A stretch of 64,000 nt of DNA from Paenibacillus lactis. GTDB lineage: Bacteria > Bacillota > Bacilli > Paenibacillales > Paenibacillaceae. Positions 1-8,604 of the stretch are shown here, piece by piece; position 1 is the first letter of the stretch, and every line of letters begins with the position of its first letter. The stretch lies in NCBI RefSeq assembly GCF_017873605.1, contig NZ_JAGGKI010000001.1, forward strand, positions 310,001 through 374,000, in the 5' to 3' direction. The notes beneath the pieces are model-generated. The model saw nothing but the letters and a program-made list of their open reading frames with translations. It made no database searches and had not been told where the DNA came from. The translations under genes and the position numbers were made by a program.

Positions 1-526
1 GCCAGGTCAGCCCCTCTTCGATATCGGATACGCCAAGCTGGGCGCCGCCATCCTCCAGATCGAATGTTGCGGGGACGCAGGAAGGAATGGTCGTGAATAC
101 CTTCAGCGGCAGCTGCTGACCTTCCTCATGCATCCAGCGCACGCCTTCCATACCGAACACGTTGGCAATCTCGTGCGGATCCATATAGATACCGGTCGTT
201 CCGCTTACGATGGCCGCCTTGGCAAATTCGGTCACCGTCAGCATCGTGGATTCGACGTGCATATGGCCATCAAGCAGTCCCGGCGTAATATACCGCCCTT
301 TGCCATCAATCACTTTCGTGCCCTCGCCGATGGTATGATCCGCATTGCCGATATAGGCAATGCGCCCGGCTGCAACCGCCACGTCCATATTCGCTTGAAG
401 CTCGCCCGTAAATACGTTGACCAGCGTGCCGTTCTTGATCACCAGCTCGGCTGGCGACTGCCCCAAAGCAACCTGTCCCAGCTGCCGGCTGACCTCGTAT
501 CGTTTATGTCTTTTGCTTGAACTCAT
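1..526 (-). CDS. ade: Adenine deaminase, N-terminal part (gene runs off the window)
   Basis: The reading frame starts at ATG 526 behind a GGGGAG ribosome site and continues past base 1, so only about 175 N-terminal residues are present. They show the amidohydrolase layout: a beta-rich start, the phrase VIDGKGRYITPGLLDGHMHVES with the metal-binding HxH, then TTGIYMDPHEIANVFG. The HMHVES and DPHEIANV blocks are typical of the adenine deaminase (Ade/YerA) branch, which converts adenine to hypoxanthine and ammonia in purine salvage. The gene lies at the end of a roughly 480-base leader containing a guanine-class riboswitch and an intrinsic terminator, so purine control is likely. The C-terminal half cannot be checked here. 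Confidence 0.9.
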   Translation of the reverse strand, partial: MSSSKRHKRYEVSRQLGQVALGQSPAELVIKNGTLVNVFTGELQANMDVAVAAGRIAYIGNADHTIGEGTKVIDGKGRYITPGLLDGHMHVESTMLTVTEFAKAAIVSGTTGIYMDPHEIANVFGMEGVRWMHEEGQQLPLKVFTTIPSCVPATFDLEDGGAQLGVSDIEEGLTW

Positions 527-672
527 GATGATTGCACGCTCCCCTTTTTTGCTGATTGGATATCTACGCAGTGAGTCTGATGATGCCCTTCATCGCAAAT
601 TTTTCACGCATGGAGGGAGGGGCCCATGGTTTAGATCAATACGATCCCCCTGAGCTGCGGAACGCAAAACAA

Positions 673-695
673 CCCGGACAGCGTACCTGCCCGGG
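673..695 (-). terminator. Intrinsic terminator in the adenine deaminase leader
   Basis: On the minus strand a 9-bp stem (CCCGGGCAG with CTGTCCGGG, one G-U pair, 5-base loop) is followed by TTGTTTT. It lies between the purine riboswitch and the deaminase start, so it is the likely point of regulated termination. It is about 190 bases beyond the aptamer, farther than in the well-known xpt leader. Confidence 0.65.
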
Positions 696-891
696 ATGCC
701 TAAAGATTGAATTCATCAAGATGAGAAAGTCCCTTGCTTATCTGCTGCGCTCGCGTAATATTGCCGCTGATTCCGGATTAGACCTTGCGCCGGTCCCACT
801 CGGACGAATACGTGAAACGCCACGCGTACCGGGGTACCGCCATGCCTCGCGATTCCCCTTCAAAGCTCGGGCTGTCCTATTCTCATCTTTT

Positions 892-956
892 ATGTAGTCA
901 AGTCATTTACGGTAACCTGGTAGAGACGCCTGGGCCCTATTCCCCGGCATATACAT
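892..956 (-). ncRNA. Purine (guanine-class) riboswitch aptamer
   Basis: Read on the minus strand, ATGTA and TACAT form P1. P2 closes a 7-base loop AATAGGG that fits the nAUAnGG pattern. The joining segment GTCTCTACC precedes P3, whose loop is CCGTAAA. These are the conserved elements of purine riboswitches, including the kissing loops. The residue in the P3-P1 joint (GACTAC) that pairs with the ligand is C, which by established knowledge selects guanine, hypoxanthine or xanthine rather than adenine. The element sits about 45 bases after a predicted start site and upstream of the deaminase gene. Confidence 0.9.
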
Positions 957-1011
957 CAAGATTTGCTGCTAAGACCTTTACCCTATTCAATTCTACTCAT
1001 TTGTTGTTAGA

Positions 1012-1039
1012 ATTATAATCCTCCTGTCCAAGAAGTCAA
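1012..1039 (-). promoter_or_regulatory. Promoter of the riboswitch/adenine deaminase transcript
   Basis: A sigma-A-like promoter reads TTGACT (1039-1034), a 16-base spacer, and TATAAT (1017-1012) on the minus strand. Initiation would fall near 1005, placing the purine aptamer at the expected position in the nascent RNA. Confidence 0.7.
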
Positions 1040-1137
1040 GTGACAGGAAGGAACCGGCCTCTTTAGGAAATACCAGGATGCCGCCAAAATCATGGCCGCA
1101 AGCCAGAAGCCTATGTATCGAATGAAGCACCCCTGTA

Positions 1138-2382
1138 TTACAGGCTGACTTCGGCTGGAGCCTTTGATACCTTTTTGGCGTACAGCATCATCAGCGGAAT
1201 GCTGACGGCAAACGCCCCCGCAACAAGCAGGAACGGAATGCGCGGATCGATGCCATAAGCCCAGCCTCCGATCACGCCGGAAGGCGTAATCACGATCAGG
1301 ATAAGCACCTGGAGCAGCGCGAATATTTTAGCCCGGTTATCGTCATCAATGGCATTCGCAACCGCCGTTTCAAGATACGGATAGGTCATCATCGTTCCAA
1401 CCGCCGCGATGATCGTGCTTACGCTGAGCACGACAAGGTCGCCCTCCGGGGCGATGACGAGAACGACGTTCGCAAGCACCGAAATGATGAATCCCCAGAC
1501 CATCGTCCGGTTCACTTTGGACTCACTGATCCGCGGCATGATCCATCTCATGAACATCAGCATGATGATGGAGGAGAATGCCGGAAAGACGGAAATCAAT
1601 CCGCTGCCGAGATGCAAATATTCCACCATAAAAATAGAGACATAGGTCGTCTTCACGGTCATCTGAAAGTTAAACAGAATATAAACGCCGAAGATGATCA
1701 GCAGGAGCGGGCTTTTCAGCATGCCCTTCATGACGGATATATAGTCGACCATGCCTTCGCGCAGGCTCATGGACTTTGTCTCCTTCATCTTGCGGTAGCC
1801 GATCTCCGTCTCCCGGGTCGCATAATGCCTGCCGATGAATTGAATCGTCATCAGGATACAGGCCAGCACGAACATGATCCGCACTCCAGGCACCAACGAG
1901 AAGTGATACACCAGCAATCCCCCGAGTGGGGCGAACAAGCCCCCTACTACGCTGATCAGCTGCAGCAGCGTAAACACATACGTCCGCTCCTTAGGGGCCG
2001 TGTCTTCAACAAGCAGGCAATAAAACGCCGTATGGGGCACTTTTTGAAAACCGTTGATTACAGCCGCGATGACAAAGAACCAGAAGTTTTGCGAGACGGC
2101 CCATAGCAGCGTAGCGATGCTCCAGCTGAGCACGTCGAAATAGAGCAGCGCACGCTTGCGGCCCATCCGGTCCGTAAGATAGCCGCTAAGAAACGAGGAA
2201 AGCACTTGGACGAGCAGGCCGATCGAGGTGATCCAGCCGATTCCCGTCTCGGTTACGCCAAGCTGGTACATAAAGATGGAGCTGTACGTCGCAAACATGC
2301 TGTAGGGAATCAGGAACAGCGGTTCATAGACGAGACAGCCCCTGGCATTACCGGTTAATTGCCGAAAAGAAGTTGAGCCCAT
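1138..2382 (-). CDS. Major facilitator superfamily transporter
   Basis: The 414-residue product is hydrophobic throughout and about the usual length for a 12-helix MFS carrier. The cytoplasmic loop between helices 2 and 3 carries the family signature GYLTDRMGRKR near residue 69, and a longer charged central loop (RHYATRETEIGYRKMKETKS) separates the two six-helix halves. The ATG at 2382 follows GGAGG at a good distance. The substrate cannot be read from sequence; the general shape is that of drug or metabolite efflux carriers. It is transcribed alone, downstream of the two-component system at 2554-5054 but separated from it by about 170 bases. Confidence 0.88.
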   Translation of the reverse strand: MGSTSFRQLTGNARGCLVYEPLFLIPYSMFATYSSIFMYQLGVTETGIGWITSIGLLVQVLSSFLSGYLTDRMGRKRALLYFDVLSWSIATLLWAVSQNFWFFVIAAVINGFQKVPHTAFYCLLVEDTAPKERTYVFTLLQLISVVGGLFAPLGGLLVYHFSLVPGVRIMFVLACILMTIQFIGRHYATRETEIGYRKMKETKSMSLREGMVDYISVMKGMLKSPLLLIIFGVYILFNFQMTVKTTYVSIFMVEYLHLGSGLISVFPAFSSIIMLMFMRWIMPRISESKVNRTMVWGFIISVLANVVLVIAPEGDLVVLSVSTIIAAVGTMMTYPYLETAVANAIDDDNRAKIFALLQVLILIVITPSGVIGGWAYGIDPRIPFLLVAGAFAVSIPLMMLYAKKVSKAPAEVSL

Positions 2383-2553
2383 GGATGTCCTCCGGTCGAT
2401 AGATAGTAAGCAAATGAAATCATTTCCAGGCTATTATAGCGCACCAAGGATCGCAGCGGGTGGATTTTTTTGCAGCTATCCGGCCGAGATCGGCAATCCC
2501 GCATTCAGGCGTGCAACCCTAGTTATAGAGCCGATTCCTGCCGGCATCCGCTC

Positions 2554-4338
2554 TCACTTTCCCCTCGAATCCTTGCCGGTATCGGGCTCATCCCCGTCTC
2601 CCTGCCCAGCCTCAGGCAGCAGTACGGTAATGGTCGTGCCCCGACCCAGCTCGGACCAGATGCCTACCTTGCCTGCATGAGCCTCCACGATGGCCTTCGC
2701 AATGCTCATCCCGAGACCCGAGCCGTCCACGCTCTCCTCCGTGTTCGTTCCGCGGTAATACCGCTCGAACAGGTTAGCCTTCGTCTCCTCGTCCATGCCG
2801 TTGCCCTGATCCGCGACGATGATTGCGGCACCGCCAGGCCGGCTTTCGACCCGAACCTCGATCTTGACCCCTTCCGGATTATGCTTGACCGCATTGATAA
2901 TCAGGTTATCCATGAGGCGCTGCAGCCACTTCGCATTACCGTTCACGAGCAGCGGCGTTTCCCCGCCGATATAGGTAAAGGTCGCTTCATTCAGCGTGGC
3001 ATCGTTCACGTATTTCAGCACACAGCGGCGGACCAGCTCATTCAGATCGAGCGGGATAAGCTCCTGCGGGCGGATCGTGCTCTTGAGGCGGAACACGAGC
3101 GAGAAATCGTCGATCAGTTCCAGCATATAATCCCCTTTTTCCCGGATGACGGTGCCCATCTCCCGCAGCTCCTCCGCACTCCAATCATTCGGAGCGCTTT
3201 CCAGCATGTAACCGTAACCCTGAATGGAGGAGAGCGGAGTACGCAGATCATGCGATATCCCCGACATCCATTCCTCCCGGTTCCGTTCCAGACGTTCGCG
3301 TTCCCGTTCAGCCTCTGCCAGCTGCTCGGCCATCCGGTAAAAAGAATGGATCACTTCCTTGTACAGCTTATATCGCATGCGAAGCTTGCCGTTCTTGCGG
3401 AAGACCCGTTTGCGGTCTTTCGGCGTCAGCACTTCTTCATACGCTCCGCTGCCCATCCGCTCGAACCAGCCGGTAAAGAGCAGTAACGGGCGACTGTAAC
3501 GATAGCCGTGCCAGATCGCAATGGCGAGCGAGAGAAGCAGCACGCTCATCATGGCCCACAGGGCGACGCGTATCAGCTCGTTCATCATCGGCCGTTTCCC
3601 CAGCGCTTCATCCTGCGGGGTATGGTAGATCCAGGTGTTGCCGCTGTTCTTGTCCCGAAATACGGCAATATGCGTCGAATAGGTACCCGGCTGCTCCTGC
3701 ATGGCGATGATCTCCAACGGGTGGTACTCCGACTTATCTCCGGCGCCTTCCCCGAGCGACTGCACGATACGGCCTTCCCCGTCAATGATATGGAGGTAGC
3801 CGCCTGCGCCGCCAAGCTTCCCTTGCAGCTCCCTTTCGAATTCAGGGTCGACAAGCCCGTCCTTCTCATAAGCGGCCACCCAGTCCAGGAGCTGGTCCGA
3901 TCCGGCATCGACCCGACCTGCCAGGAACAGCAGCGGTTCTTTATAGAACAGGTCCATCTGCCAGTCCATCGTATATTTGCCGAGCCTCCGTTCTTCCTTT
4001 ATGGCGAGCAGGGTGCTGACGGAGTACTCGCTTGGAACATCCGAAGGGGTATTCGTGGCATGAATGACGTTCCCTTCCATATCGACGACCTGAAGCCACA
4101 TGCCGCTCTCCTGCAGCAGCACCTTCCAATGCTCCTCCAGCTGAACGCTCCCCTTCTCCGCAACGGTTTCCCCGACGATGCTGTCCAGCACCCCTGCCGG
4201 GAAGTTCCGCTTGATCTCCTCGTTGCTGATATGACTAATAAGGAAAAACATCAGCACGATGATAAAACAGAACATGAATGCCGAGAATGCAATCAATTGA
4301 TAGGTAAAATGAAAGGCAAGCCTTCTTCGCAGTCTCAT
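2554..4338 (-). CDS. Sensor histidine kinase (paired with the OmpR-type regulator)
   Basis: This 594-residue membrane kinase has a transmembrane segment near residues 14-35, an extracytoplasmic sensor region of about 220 residues, a second segment near 253-275, a linker, and a HisKA domain with phospho-acceptor H363 (GISHDLRTPLSS). The ATPase domain follows, with an N box (NLIINAVKHN) and G boxes (DQGNGMD, GSGLGMSIAKAIVEAHAGKVG). Its ATG overlaps the TGA of the regulator gene by 4 bases (ATGA), and AGGAGAG inside the regulator serves as ribosome site, so the two are translationally coupled. The signal sensed is unknown; the extracytoplasmic part has no motif that I recognise. Confidence 0.92.
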   Translation of the reverse strand: MRLRRRLAFHFTYQLIAFSAFMFCFIIVLMFFLISHISNEEIKRNFPAGVLDSIVGETVAEKGSVQLEEHWKVLLQESGMWLQVVDMEGNVIHATNTPSDVPSEYSVSTLLAIKEERRLGKYTMDWQMDLFYKEPLLFLAGRVDAGSDQLLDWVAAYEKDGLVDPEFERELQGKLGGAGGYLHIIDGEGRIVQSLGEGAGDKSEYHPLEIIAMQEQPGTYSTHIAVFRDKNSGNTWIYHTPQDEALGKRPMMNELIRVALWAMMSVLLLSLAIAIWHGYRYSRPLLLFTGWFERMGSGAYEEVLTPKDRKRVFRKNGKLRMRYKLYKEVIHSFYRMAEQLAEAERERERLERNREEWMSGISHDLRTPLSSIQGYGYMLESAPNDWSAEELREMGTVIREKGDYMLELIDDFSLVFRLKSTIRPQELIPLDLNELVRRCVLKYVNDATLNEATFTYIGGETPLLVNGNAKWLQRLMDNLIINAVKHNPEGVKIEVRVESRPGGAAIIVADQGNGMDEETKANLFERYYRGTNTEESVDGSGLGMSIAKAIVEAHAGKVGIWSELGRGTTITVLLPEAGQGDGDEPDTGKDSRGK

Positions 4339-5054
4339 CGGCCGCTCTCCTTGACGAGCTTATAGCCGAGTCCCCGAACCGTAAGCAGATACTGCGGGTT
4401 GCTCGGATCCTCCTCGATCCGCTCCCGGATGCGCCGGATATGCACCATCACGGTATTGTCCTCGCCCATGCCGTCAATGCCCCATACCGCTTCGTACAGC
4501 TGGGATTTGGAGAAGACGACGCCGGGATGCTTGCAGAAATACAGCAGCAGCTGGAACACCTGCGCCGGACACGGCACCGGTTCCCCAAGGACCGTCAGCT
4601 CGCCGGCAGCCTCATCCACTCTAAACCGGCCGAAATCCCAGGAGCTTCGAATAACGGCCGGACTGACTGCCGCATTCGTTCCGATGCCGCCGCGCCGCAG
4701 CCGCGCTTTGATCCGGGCCGCAATCTCCAGCGGATTAAACGGCTTGGTCACATAATCGTCCCCGCCCATGGCAAAGCCGGTGAGCACGTCAAGATCCGAA
4801 GCCTTGGCTGTAAGAAACAGGATGTGCGGACTTCCGTAGGCACGCAGCTGAGGACACAGATCAAAGCCCGTGCCGTCGGGCAGCATGACGTCCAGCAGCA
4901 CGAAGTCCGCGCCATGTGCAGCGATTTCCCGAAGGGCCTCCTTGCAGCTGGCGGCCGTGTATATCCGGTTGAAGCCTTCTTTGCGCAGCACCATCTGGAG
5001 CATTTTCACGATCGAAGGCTCATCATCTACTATTAAAATTCGTGTATTGTCCAT
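4335..5054 (-). CDS. OmpR/PhoB-family response regulator
   Basis: The 239-residue protein has a receiver domain with DD at residues 10-11, phospho-acceptor D55 (FVLLDVMLPDGTGF) and the conserved K in VTKPFNPLE, followed by a winged-helix DNA-binding domain ending in NTVMVHIRRIRERIEEDP and VRGLGYKL. The ATG at 5054 is preferred because GGGTGAG lies just upstream; a GTG at 5063 would place the start inside that site. It forms an operon with the kinase. The intergenic region towards the divergent DUF418 gene carries short repeats of the type bound by this family, so autoregulation and control of that neighbour are plausible. Confidence 0.92.
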   Translation of the reverse strand: MDNTRILIVDDEPSIVKMLQMVLRKEGFNRIYTAASCKEALREIAAHGADFVLLDVMLPDGTGFDLCPQLRAYGSPHILFLTAKASDLDVLTGFAMGGDDYVTKPFNPLEIAARIKARLRRGGIGTNAAVSPAVIRSSWDFGRFRVDEAAGELTVLGEPVPCPAQVFQLLLYFCKHPGVVFSKSQLYEAVWGIDGMGEDNTVMVHIRRIRERIEEDPSNPQYLLTVRGLGYKLVKESGR

Positions 5055-5089
5055 AATTCTCACCCGTACATTATGCTAGCACAGCAACC

Positions 5090-5135
5090 TTAACAGGAGT
5101 TAAACAAATGCCGGAGGCGTTAAGAAAAAGTTAGG
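5090..5135. promoter_or_regulatory. Possible OmpR-type regulator sites in a divergent promoter region
   Basis: Between the regulator gene and the DUF418 gene there is an inverted repeat TTAAC-N4-GTTAA (5090-5103) and, 16 bases later, a direct repeat GTTAAG/GTTAGG (5119 and 5130) with the 11-base period typical of OmpR/PhoB-family binding. These are visible patterns only; binding is an inference. Confidence 0.35.
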
Positions 5136-5195
5136 TTGCCGTTTCCTTTATATTCAAGTGCAATGGCTATACTTATGGCTAAGAGGTGATGATGT

Positions 5196-6413
5196 GTGAG
5201 TACACATAAACGTTCAACGGTCGTCGACGCGATTCGCGGGTTAAGCCTGGCGGGCATTCTGATGGCCAATATGCTCATTTTTCAATACGGCATGTTCGGA
5301 AAGGATGAGCTGCATTTCTTCCAGCCCTCCGCGCTGGATACGATCAGCCACAATATCCTGAAGGTATTCGTGGAAGGCAGCTTCATGCCGATCTTTACCT
5401 TCCTGTTCGGCTACAGCATGGTGATGATGAGGGAGAGCCTTACAGCCAAAGGCCTGAAATACGGACGCAGCTTCTCCCGCCGCTCTGTGCTGCTGATCGG
5501 ACTCGGTCTGCTGCACTCGACCTTTATTTGGGAAGGCGACATTCTATTGTTCTATGGGGGAATCGGCTTCTTTCTGCTCCTGTTCGTGAAACGCAAGGCG
5601 AAGACGCTGCTGATCTGGGGAATTATTCTGCTGGCCCTCATGACGGCCCTTGGATACGGCTCCATGGAACCGACTCCGGAAGACGCCTCCCGAATGGAAG
5701 CCTATGTGACCAAATCAATCGAGGTCTACGGCAGCGGCAGCTTTGGTGAAATCATGGATTTTCGGTCAAACGAGGAGATGCCGCTCAATCTGCCAGATTG
5801 GCTGATGCTCCTTGTGGTCCTGATCGCTCCGCTTATGAGCGCCCCGATGTTCCTGTTCGGCATGGCGGCGGCCAAACGGCGACGCTTCCTCCATCCGTCC
5901 ATGGAAATCCGGCTGTATATCCGGTGGGCGCTGCTCATTCCCGTCGGCCTTGCGCTGAAGACCGCCGGCGTAATGCTGGGCACGACGCATGAATGGAACG
6001 GCATCTTCATGATGCTTGGCGGCCCGCTGCTGGCTCTAGGGTATATTTACTTGTTTGCTTCGTTATACGCCTTCTCATCAAGGCAATCGGTCGTGATCCG
6101 GGCATTCGAGGCGGTGGGCCGCATGTCGCTGACCAACTATTTGACGCAGAGCGTCGTCTGCGTGCTCATCTTCTACGGATTCGGACTCGGCTTGTTCGGC
6201 AAGCTCGGCGTGCTGCAAGGGGCGCTTTTGGCGATCGGCATCTATGCGGTGCTGGCAGCAGGCAGTCTGCTGTGGCTGAAGCGATTCCGCAGCGGTCCCG
6301 TGGAGAGACTGCTCCGGATGGGCACCTATTGGTCCTGGAGCGGCCGGCCCAAGACCAAGGCCGCTCCGGCTCCGGCCATCGATACGCCGGGCGAGGGGCC
6401 GGCGGCAACGTAA
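5196..6413 (+). CDS. DUF418 (YeiB-like) multipass membrane protein
   Basis: The product has 405 residues and about ten hydrophobic segments. The opening VDAIRGLSLAGILMANML and the later MSLTNYLTQSVVCVLIFYGFGLGL are hallmarks of the DUF418/YeiB family. The start is GTG 5196, with AGAGGTGATG as ribosome site; the nearby ATG is in another frame and stops quickly. The family's function is not settled, although it resembles acyltransferase-3-type membrane proteins. It is divergent from the two-component operon and may belong to its regulon. The C-terminal tail is rich in Pro, Ala and Gly and looks disordered. Confidence 0.88.
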   Translation: MSTHKRSTVVDAIRGLSLAGILMANMLIFQYGMFGKDELHFFQPSALDTISHNILKVFVEGSFMPIFTFLFGYSMVMMRESLTAKGLKYGRSFSRRSVLLIGLGLLHSTFIWEGDILLFYGGIGFFLLLFVKRKAKTLLIWGIILLALMTALGYGSMEPTPEDASRMEAYVTKSIEVYGSGSFGEIMDFRSNEEMPLNLPDWLMLLVVLIAPLMSAPMFLFGMAAAKRRRFLHPSMEIRLYIRWALLIPVGLALKTAGVMLGTTHEWNGIFMMLGGPLLALGYIYLFASLYAFSSRQSVVIRAFEAVGRMSLTNYLTQSVVCVLIFYGFGLGLFGKLGVLQGALLAIGIYAVLAAGSLLWLKRFRSGPVERLLRMGTYWSWSGRPKTKAAPAPAIDTPGEGPAAT

Positions 6414-6548
6414 GCATCAGGGGTACAAGAGGCAGCCCGCTCGGCCCGCCTCACCTGCACCGGCTCCCCCAAGATGAAATCGGTCCGTCCGTTCCTGTAT
6501 AATGGACATACGTTAGAGGAACAGGATGAATGAAAAGGAGGATGCGGC

Positions 6549-6854
6549 ATGCTGGTTGTGACCAACTCGATTAAAGTGAAGCCCGGCCACGGCAAGGAGA
6601 TCGCACAGCGATTCGCTGAGGCCAAAGGGGTTCAGGAAATTGAAGGATTCGTGCGGATGGAGGTATGGCATGAAGCCAAGGAAGGCGCCGAAGCCGAGGA
6701 ACTGAAGGTATCTACCGTTTGGGAGGATGAGGAAGCATTCAAGCGCTGGACGTCCAGCGAATCGTTCCGCCAATCCCACGGTCAGGGCCGTAACGAGAAT
6801 ATATTAGGCGCTTCCCTGAATAAATACGAGCTGCTGATTAGCCATTCCAAGTAA
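6549..6854 (+). CDS. IsdG/HmoB-like heme-degrading monooxygenase (ABM fold)
   Basis: This 101-residue single-domain protein matches the antibiotic-biosynthesis-monooxygenase fold. The catalytic triad of IsdG-type heme oxygenases appears at the expected places: N6 (MLVVTN), W67 (AFKRW) and H77 (FRQSH). By family knowledge such enzymes open the heme ring in the cytoplasm to release iron. AAAAGGAGG precedes the ATG. The gene stands alone, with TATAAT at 6498-6503 but no clear -35, and a strong terminator follows. No Fur box or iron transporter is visible next to it, so its role in iron acquisition versus heme detoxification is open. Confidence 0.85.
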   Translation: MLVVTNSIKVKPGHGKEIAQRFAEAKGVQEIEGFVRMEVWHEAKEGAEAEELKVSTVWEDEEAFKRWTSSESFRQSHGQGRNENILGASLNKYELLISHSK

Positions 6855-6904
6855 GGCAGCGAAAAACGGAAGGCACGTAAAATTGGTTTAAAAGATAAAG
6901 GCCT

Positions 6905-7022
6905 CGGCGCACGTCTCCAAGAATGTGCGCCGGGCGACAGATTGTGCGAAACACAATTAGATCCAGCTGCAGGCATATCGGGGAAGCTCTCCCTTTGCCT
7001 GTCAGCTGGATTCTTATTTTTA
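6905..7022 (+). terminator. Hairpin followed by a strong rho-independent terminator
   Basis: First comes a perfect 8-bp stem CGGCGCAC/GTGCGCCG (6905-6932) without a T run. Then a long stem (ATCCAGCTG with CAGCTGGAT, extended by CAGGCA with TGCCTG) spans 6961-7011 and ends in TTCTTATTTTTAT. It terminates the monooxygenase transcript. Confidence 0.8.
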
Positions 7023-7149
7023 TAGGGACTGTTACCCCAGCCAGTTCCCGCCGCCATCAAAATCACCAAATACAATGACGTCCGAATGGTTATATTAAGC
7101 AGGACACGCTTGTTATCTCATATTTTGATGCAAAGGAGCCGAATCATTA

Positions 7150-7278
7150 ATGGAAAGCACCCATGATTTCGTAGAAAAAATGAATGAGAATGCGGAGAAA
7201 GCCCGCCGCAACAAAAACAACGGCAAAGGGACGCCTAGCGACAAACTCCCGACGAAGCAGCACGGGACAAAAAAATGA
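7150..7278 (+). CDS. DUF4023-like 42-residue protein
   Basis: ATG 7150 is preceded by AAAGGAG at a good distance and opens a 42-codon frame ending at TGA 7278. The product begins MESTHDFVEKMNENAEKA, continues as a very polar, Lys/Asn-rich chain and ends with GKGTPSDKLPTKQHG. The ESTHDFVEK start and the GKGxPSDKLPxKQH end match my recollection of DUF4023, a short protein family of Bacillales. There is no transmembrane segment or cysteine. The function is unknown; size and composition recall minor spore proteins, but that is only a resemblance. Confidence 0.75.
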   Translation: MESTHDFVEKMNENAEKARRNKNNGKGTPSDKLPTKQHGTKK

Positions 7279-7360
7279 AGCCGGCCTCGTCCGCGATCCC
7301 GTCAAGATCGCGGATGAACCGTCTCCACCGATACCGTCCCGCCTGCACACCGGTTTCTTA

Positions 7361-7708
7361 CTATAAGCTCGCGGAAGCCTGCTTCAGCAGGGCAGAAAGC
7401 GCCTGCTCATCCACATCCTGTCCTTGGGCAATTTTCATCGTTTTCCGCTCCGGCGGTCCATCAAATGTATCCTCCGGCCATGCCAATCCCTCCGCGTTAA
7501 AAATCGTAAAGCTCACCGCGCTCTTGGCAACGCTGATCACGGCCGCGTATTTTCCGTTTTTCAAGAAATGCGGCTTTTTGTACTGCATCCGTTCCTGAAC
7601 CTCCGGGATCGCGTTGTGGACAAGCTCCCTGAGATTCGTACTCAACTCGATCTTCCAGGCATCGCCTAATGCTTCGATGTAATCGGACACTTCTTGGTTT
7701 TGGTTCAT
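7361..7708 (-). CDS. DUF1801 (YdhG-like) protein
   Basis: The 115-residue soluble protein carries the DUF1801 features: an acidic N-terminus with SDYIEAL, the core VHNAIPEVQERMQYKKPHFLKNGKYAAVIS, and ERKTMKI near the C-terminus. Members of this family are small proteins with an alpha/beta fold and no established activity. GGGAG lies about 10 bases before the ATG. It is transcribed alone, with small VOC and YCII-type genes nearby. Confidence 0.82.
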   Translation of the reverse strand: MNQNQEVSDYIEALGDAWKIELSTNLRELVHNAIPEVQERMQYKKPHFLKNGKYAAVISVAKSAVSFTIFNAEGLAWPEDTFDGPPERKTMKIAQGQDVDEQALSALLKQASASL

Positions 7709-7879
7709 TTTTTACAGCTCCCTCTATGTCACTGGATAATGGGCTCACGCTGCAGTAATGCTGCGAAGGCATGTATCCTAAGCACATGCGATCATGTCAA
7801 AACGCCAAACACGCTACCGACAAGCTTTATGCTCACTCACTAGGTATGACCGGTATCTTGGAGATCCACGTTCTTATGC

Positions 7880-8281
7880 CTAGCCCTGCTTCACCAGCTG
7901 CCACGTCATGCCGAACCGGTCCACGAGCTCGCCGTAATAGAAATTCCCCCATGGCTGAAGGGCAAACGGATATTTCTCCACGCCTCCGGCGCTCAGGTTA
8001 CGGTAAGCGGTGCGTGCAGCCTCCTCGTCATCAAACGATAGCGACAGTCCCATATTAGCGCTCAGTTCCGCATCTTGAAAGGCATCCGACATGATTAACG
8101 TATTCCCTCCCGCCAGTGTCATCGATAGATGCATCACTTTATCCTTGCTCGATTCCGGCGTGCCCGGAGCGTCCCCGAAGGTAGACAACGCATGGATTTC
8201 TCCTCCGACCGCTTCGATATAGAACGCGGCTTGTGCTCTCGCGTCACCGGAAATAATAAATGGAATCAATTGTGCTTGCAT
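7880..8281 (-). CDS. VOC-superfamily protein (PhnB/glyoxalase-like)
   Basis: The protein has about 133 residues in two beta-alpha-beta-beta-beta modules: LIPFIISGDARAQAAFYIEAVGG near the N-terminus and the C-terminal WGNFYYGELVDRFGMTWQLV, which is characteristic of the PhnB branch (often annotated 3-demethylubiquinone methyltransferase-like). ATG 8281 is chosen because AGAGGATG lies at a suitable distance; a second ATG at 8290 abuts that site. The substrate is unknown. A relative of the same branch lies at 42392-42796. Confidence 0.82.
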   Translation of the reverse strand: MQAQLIPFIISGDARAQAAFYIEAVGGEIHALSTFGDAPGTPESSKDKVMHLSMTLAGGNTLIMSDAFQDAELSANMGLSLSFDDEEAARTAYRNLSAGGVEKYPFALQPWGNFYYGELVDRFGMTWQLVKQG

Positions 8282-8290
8282 ATTCTTCAT

Positions 8291-8604
8291 CCTCTTTTCA
8301 TTTGTTTTTTAATAAGATGTTAGGCAAGTACGTAAAGTGTTCCTACGATCGCTGTTGCTCCCAAATTTCTTAATCTGATGAATTCATATTAGGGTAGAAA
8401 TTCGGTCGCAAAGGCGACCACTAAGCTTATGCTTCCGATGTAGCTTTCATTTAGAAAGCTTTAGACTTCTTCGGAATCACTTTACTCCCTTGCTAATATC
8501 TCATTTTTTTGTTCATCTTATATAAGTGACGAACGGCCATCGCCCAAATCGACATCCACTCGAAATTTTTTCGAAAAATTTTTTGTATGGGAGAGAGCCC
8601 ACCG
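8291..8604. other. Intergenic stretch with short hairpins
   Basis: This AT-rich gap holds no credible gene. It contains small hairpins (GTCGCAAAGGCGAC near 8404; AGCTTT/AAAGCT near 8451-8470) and an A/T-rich symmetrical element AAATTTTT-TCG-AAAAATTT near 8562-8581, just past the sigma factor stop, which could act as a weak terminator. Confidence 0.4.
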
